In this document: positions 7,735 through 8,505 of the stretch, one piece after another
Layout of the letters: every line of letters starts with the position of its first letter
Numbering within the stretch: the stretch's first letter is position 1
From: JBHHWH01 sp046756405
Lineage (GTDB): Bacteria > Actinomycetota > Acidimicrobiia > Spongiisociales > ZC4RG35
NCBI GenBank assembly: GCA_046756405.1
Contig: JBHHWH010000093.1
Coordinates: 1-8,505 of the forward strand
Length of the DNA stretch: 8,505 nucleotides
Direction: 5' to 3'
The notes under the pieces: model-generated
Databases searched by the model: none
What the model saw: the letters and a program-made list of their open reading frames with translations, nothing else
Told to the model about the DNA's origin: nothing
Position numbers and translations under genes: made by a program

Positions 7735-7908
7735 TTGTACCGGTTGTTGAGTTTCGCCGCCAGCGAGCGCGGTGCTGCCCTCGCCGAGTGGGGGCTTCTT
7801 GTGGTCCTGATCGCTGTTCTGGCGATGTTGGCGGTCACCCTGGCCGGGGGAGAGGTCTCCGAGACCTATTCGGAGATCGCTTCCAATCTCGTCGATGCCG
7901 GCTCTTGA
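7735..7908 (+). CDS. Flp/type IVb prepilin paralogue, TTG start, EW variant
   Basis: The 57-residue product reads as a Flp-type prepilin: a 13-residue leader ending in G13, then AALAEW (14-19), a hydrophobic helix (about 20-38) and a short polar tail with EVSET. In Flp pilins TadV/CpaA-type peptidases cut after the Gly, and Glu at +5 followed by Tyr at +6 are hallmarks. Here Glu is kept (E18) but Tyr is replaced by Trp (W19). From residue 11 on, 27 of 42 residues are identical to the next gene, with no gaps, so this is a tandem duplicate. The TTG start is supported by AGGAG at 6-nt spacing. Selection has preserved the frame and the pilin features, so it is probably a real gene. It could be a minor pilin or a pseudopilin-like partner of the second one. 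Confidence 0.85.
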   Translation: MYRLLSFAASERGAALAEWGLLVVLIAVLAMLAVTLAGGEVSETYSEIASNLVDAGS

Positions 7909-7924
7909 TGGTTCCCAAGACCCA

Positions 7925-7952
7925 TTGTTTCGGCGGGCCCGTCGGCTAAGTT
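7925..7952 (+). promoter_or_regulatory. Possible promoter for the second pilin gene
   Basis: TTGTTT (7925-7930) and TAAGTT (7947-7952) are separated by 16 bp in the gap between the two pilin genes. This would give a leader of about 34 nt before ATG 7993 and allow the second gene to be expressed apart from the first. The match is moderate. Confidence 0.35.
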
Positions 7953-7980
7953 GCCCCATGCAAGCCCAAGAACTATCCCA

Positions 7981-7986
7981 AGGAGG
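7981..7986 (+). promoter_or_regulatory. Strong Shine-Dalgarno site of the second pilin gene
   Basis: AGGAGG lies 6 nt before ATG 7993. It rules out an in-frame TTG at 7951, which would place the SD inside the coding region and add 14 residues to the short leader peptide expected of Flp. Confidence 0.85.
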
Positions 7987-7992
7987 GGTTAC

Positions 7993-8166
7993 ATGCTTGC
8001 TCTGTGGACCAAGGTAACAACCTGGCTGAAGGACGAGAAGGGTGCCTCCATGGTGGAGTATGCACTCCTTGTGGTCCTGATTGCCATCGTGGCCCTAGTC
8101 GCCGTTTCCCTCGCCGGAAACGAGGTCTCTGAGACCTTCAGCGAGATCGGCTCGGCGCTCGACTAG
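7993..8166 (+). CDS. Flp family type IVb prepilin
   Basis: The 57-residue product has a 17-residue basic/polar leader ending DEKG (14-17), then ASMVEYALL (18-26), a hydrophobic helix to about residue 41 and the tail NEVSETFSEIGSALD. The G|xxxxEY arrangement, with E22 at +5 and Y23 at +6 after the cleavage site, is the defining mark of Flp/Tad pilins, and 57 residues is a normal length. The mature pilin of about 40 residues would be cut by a TadV/CpaA-type peptidase and polymerised by the Tad secretion machinery into adhesive or DNA-uptake-type pili. None of the assembly genes (tadA, tadB, tadC, rcpA, tadV) lies in the window, so they must be elsewhere. Strong SD at 7981-7986. A hairpin terminator follows 24 bp after the stop. 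Confidence 0.95.
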   Translation: MLALWTKVTTWLKDEKGASMVEYALLVVLIAIVALVAVSLAGNEVSETFSEIGSALD

Positions 8167-8190
8167 GAGCCAGAAAACCTGTACGACAAG

Positions 8191-8223
8191 GCGAGAGAGG
8201 CCCGCATAGCGGGCCTCTCTCGC
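8191..8223. terminator. Perfect 15-bp hairpin, probably a bidirectional terminator
   Basis: The arms 8191-8205 and 8209-8223 are exact reverse complements (GCGAGAGAGGCCCGC and its partner) with the 3-nt loop ATA. It lies between the stop of the second pilin gene (8166) and the stop of the converging gene (8234), so it can end transcripts from both sides. No U-tract follows on the plus strand. On the minus strand a T-run (GGTTTTCTGG) begins about 12 nt downstream. U-less hairpin terminators are common in high-GC actinobacteria. Confidence 0.85.
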
Positions 8224-8233
8224 GCCATGAGCC

Positions 8234-8505
8234 CTACCGCCGTAGCACGACGAAGAAGTCGTCGCGGTAGGTCACGGTCCAGCCCTCCGCTATCAGATTG
8301 CCGACCAGAGGTTCTTCCGTCCCAAGGAGCACCTCATCGATGCCCTCTCTGGCGAACAACGGCGCCCAATCCGCCTTGTCCTTGCGTACGGCGACGAACT
8401 CCGCCATGCGGTTCCGATACAACTCTGCTCGGTCGTCGATGAACACTTTTCTCTCCGGCCAGGCCGCCCAAATCAAGTAACCACCGGTCCGGTCGTCGTG
8501 GAAGA
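8234..8505 (-). CDS. C-terminal end of a second GT-C-like membrane protein, 5' end beyond the window
   Basis: The frame ends at TAG 8236-8234 and is open through the right edge, giving the last 89 codons. A TTG at 8476 could be taken as a start, but the frame continues upstream with GGYLIW across it, so it is internal. The visible part is soluble, with GGYLIW, KVFIDDR, ELY, then GIDEVLL, a GW turn and YRDDFFVVLRR at the end. It aligns with the tail of the membrane protein encoded at 3397-4911 (EYVIW, VSIDGR, TVY, GVPDLVLL, DW, YEDALAAVFVR). The full gene therefore probably encodes a similar multi-pass glycosyltransferase-like protein. It converges on the pilin genes, with a shared terminator between them. 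Confidence 0.75.
   Translation of the reverse strand, partial: FHDDRTGGYLIWAAWPERKVFIDDRAELYRNRMAEFVAVRKDKADWAPLFAREGIDEVLLGTEEPLVGNLIAEGWTVTYRDDFFVVLRR

Noticed and set aside
7653..7949. Plus-strand frame of 98 codons between the regulator and the second pilin
   Set aside because: It is a shifted frame over the first pilin gene, without SD, rich in Arg, Gly and Cys.
8474..8476. TTG as the start of an 80-codon gene at the right edge
   Set aside because: The frame continues upstream to the edge with residues that complete the GGYLIW motif, so the TTG codes for an internal Leu.

Overview
The window looks like chromosomal DNA from a high-GC Gram-positive bacterium of the phylum Actinomycetota, perhaps an Acidimicrobiia-type lineage. 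The evidence is the strong GC bias, the GSGKSAT-type Walker A of UvrB, coaE and uvrB lying close together (a recurrent actinobacterial neighbourhood), a NarL-type histidine kinase, and TANNNT -10 elements placed so close to start codons that leaderless transcripts are likely. The phylum is well supported; the class is a guess. I see no mobile elements, CRISPR array, tRNA or rRNA.

Left part, minus strand (1-5490): the order of transcription is coaE (dephospho-CoA kinase), then a 504-residue GT-C-like membrane protein, then uvrB (excinuclease subunit B), then, after a 126-bp gap, a membrane-anchored sulfatase-superfamily protein that runs off the left edge. The first three genes are separated by only 3 and 36 bases and are probably one operon. 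CoaE finishes coenzyme A synthesis and UvrB repairs DNA. The membrane protein and the sulfatase-like protein probably act on extracytoplasmic glycans or lipids.

Middle, plus strand (5515-7649): diverging from coaE across only 24 bp is a two-component system. It has a six-helix membrane histidine kinase of the HisKA_3/NarL type and a NarL/LuxR response regulator whose start overlaps the kinase stop (ATGA). The 24-bp gap carries two oppositely oriented -10 hexamers that share a TA.

Right part, plus strand (7735-8166): two tandem 57-codon Flp/type IVb prepilin genes follow the regulator. The second is canonical (G|xxxxEY). The first is easy to miss because it is short and starts with TTG; it has EW instead of EY. 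A perfect 15-bp hairpin terminator ends the block. On the other side, converging on it, is the 3' end of a gene whose product resembles the C-terminus of the GT-C-like protein at 3397-4911, so the window holds two members of that family.

Most of the window is housekeeping. The part most worth attention is the two-component system joined to the duplicated Flp pilins. Points of interest there are an inverted repeat just before the first pilin gene, a kinase lacking the usual phosphatase residue, and no Tad assembly genes in view.
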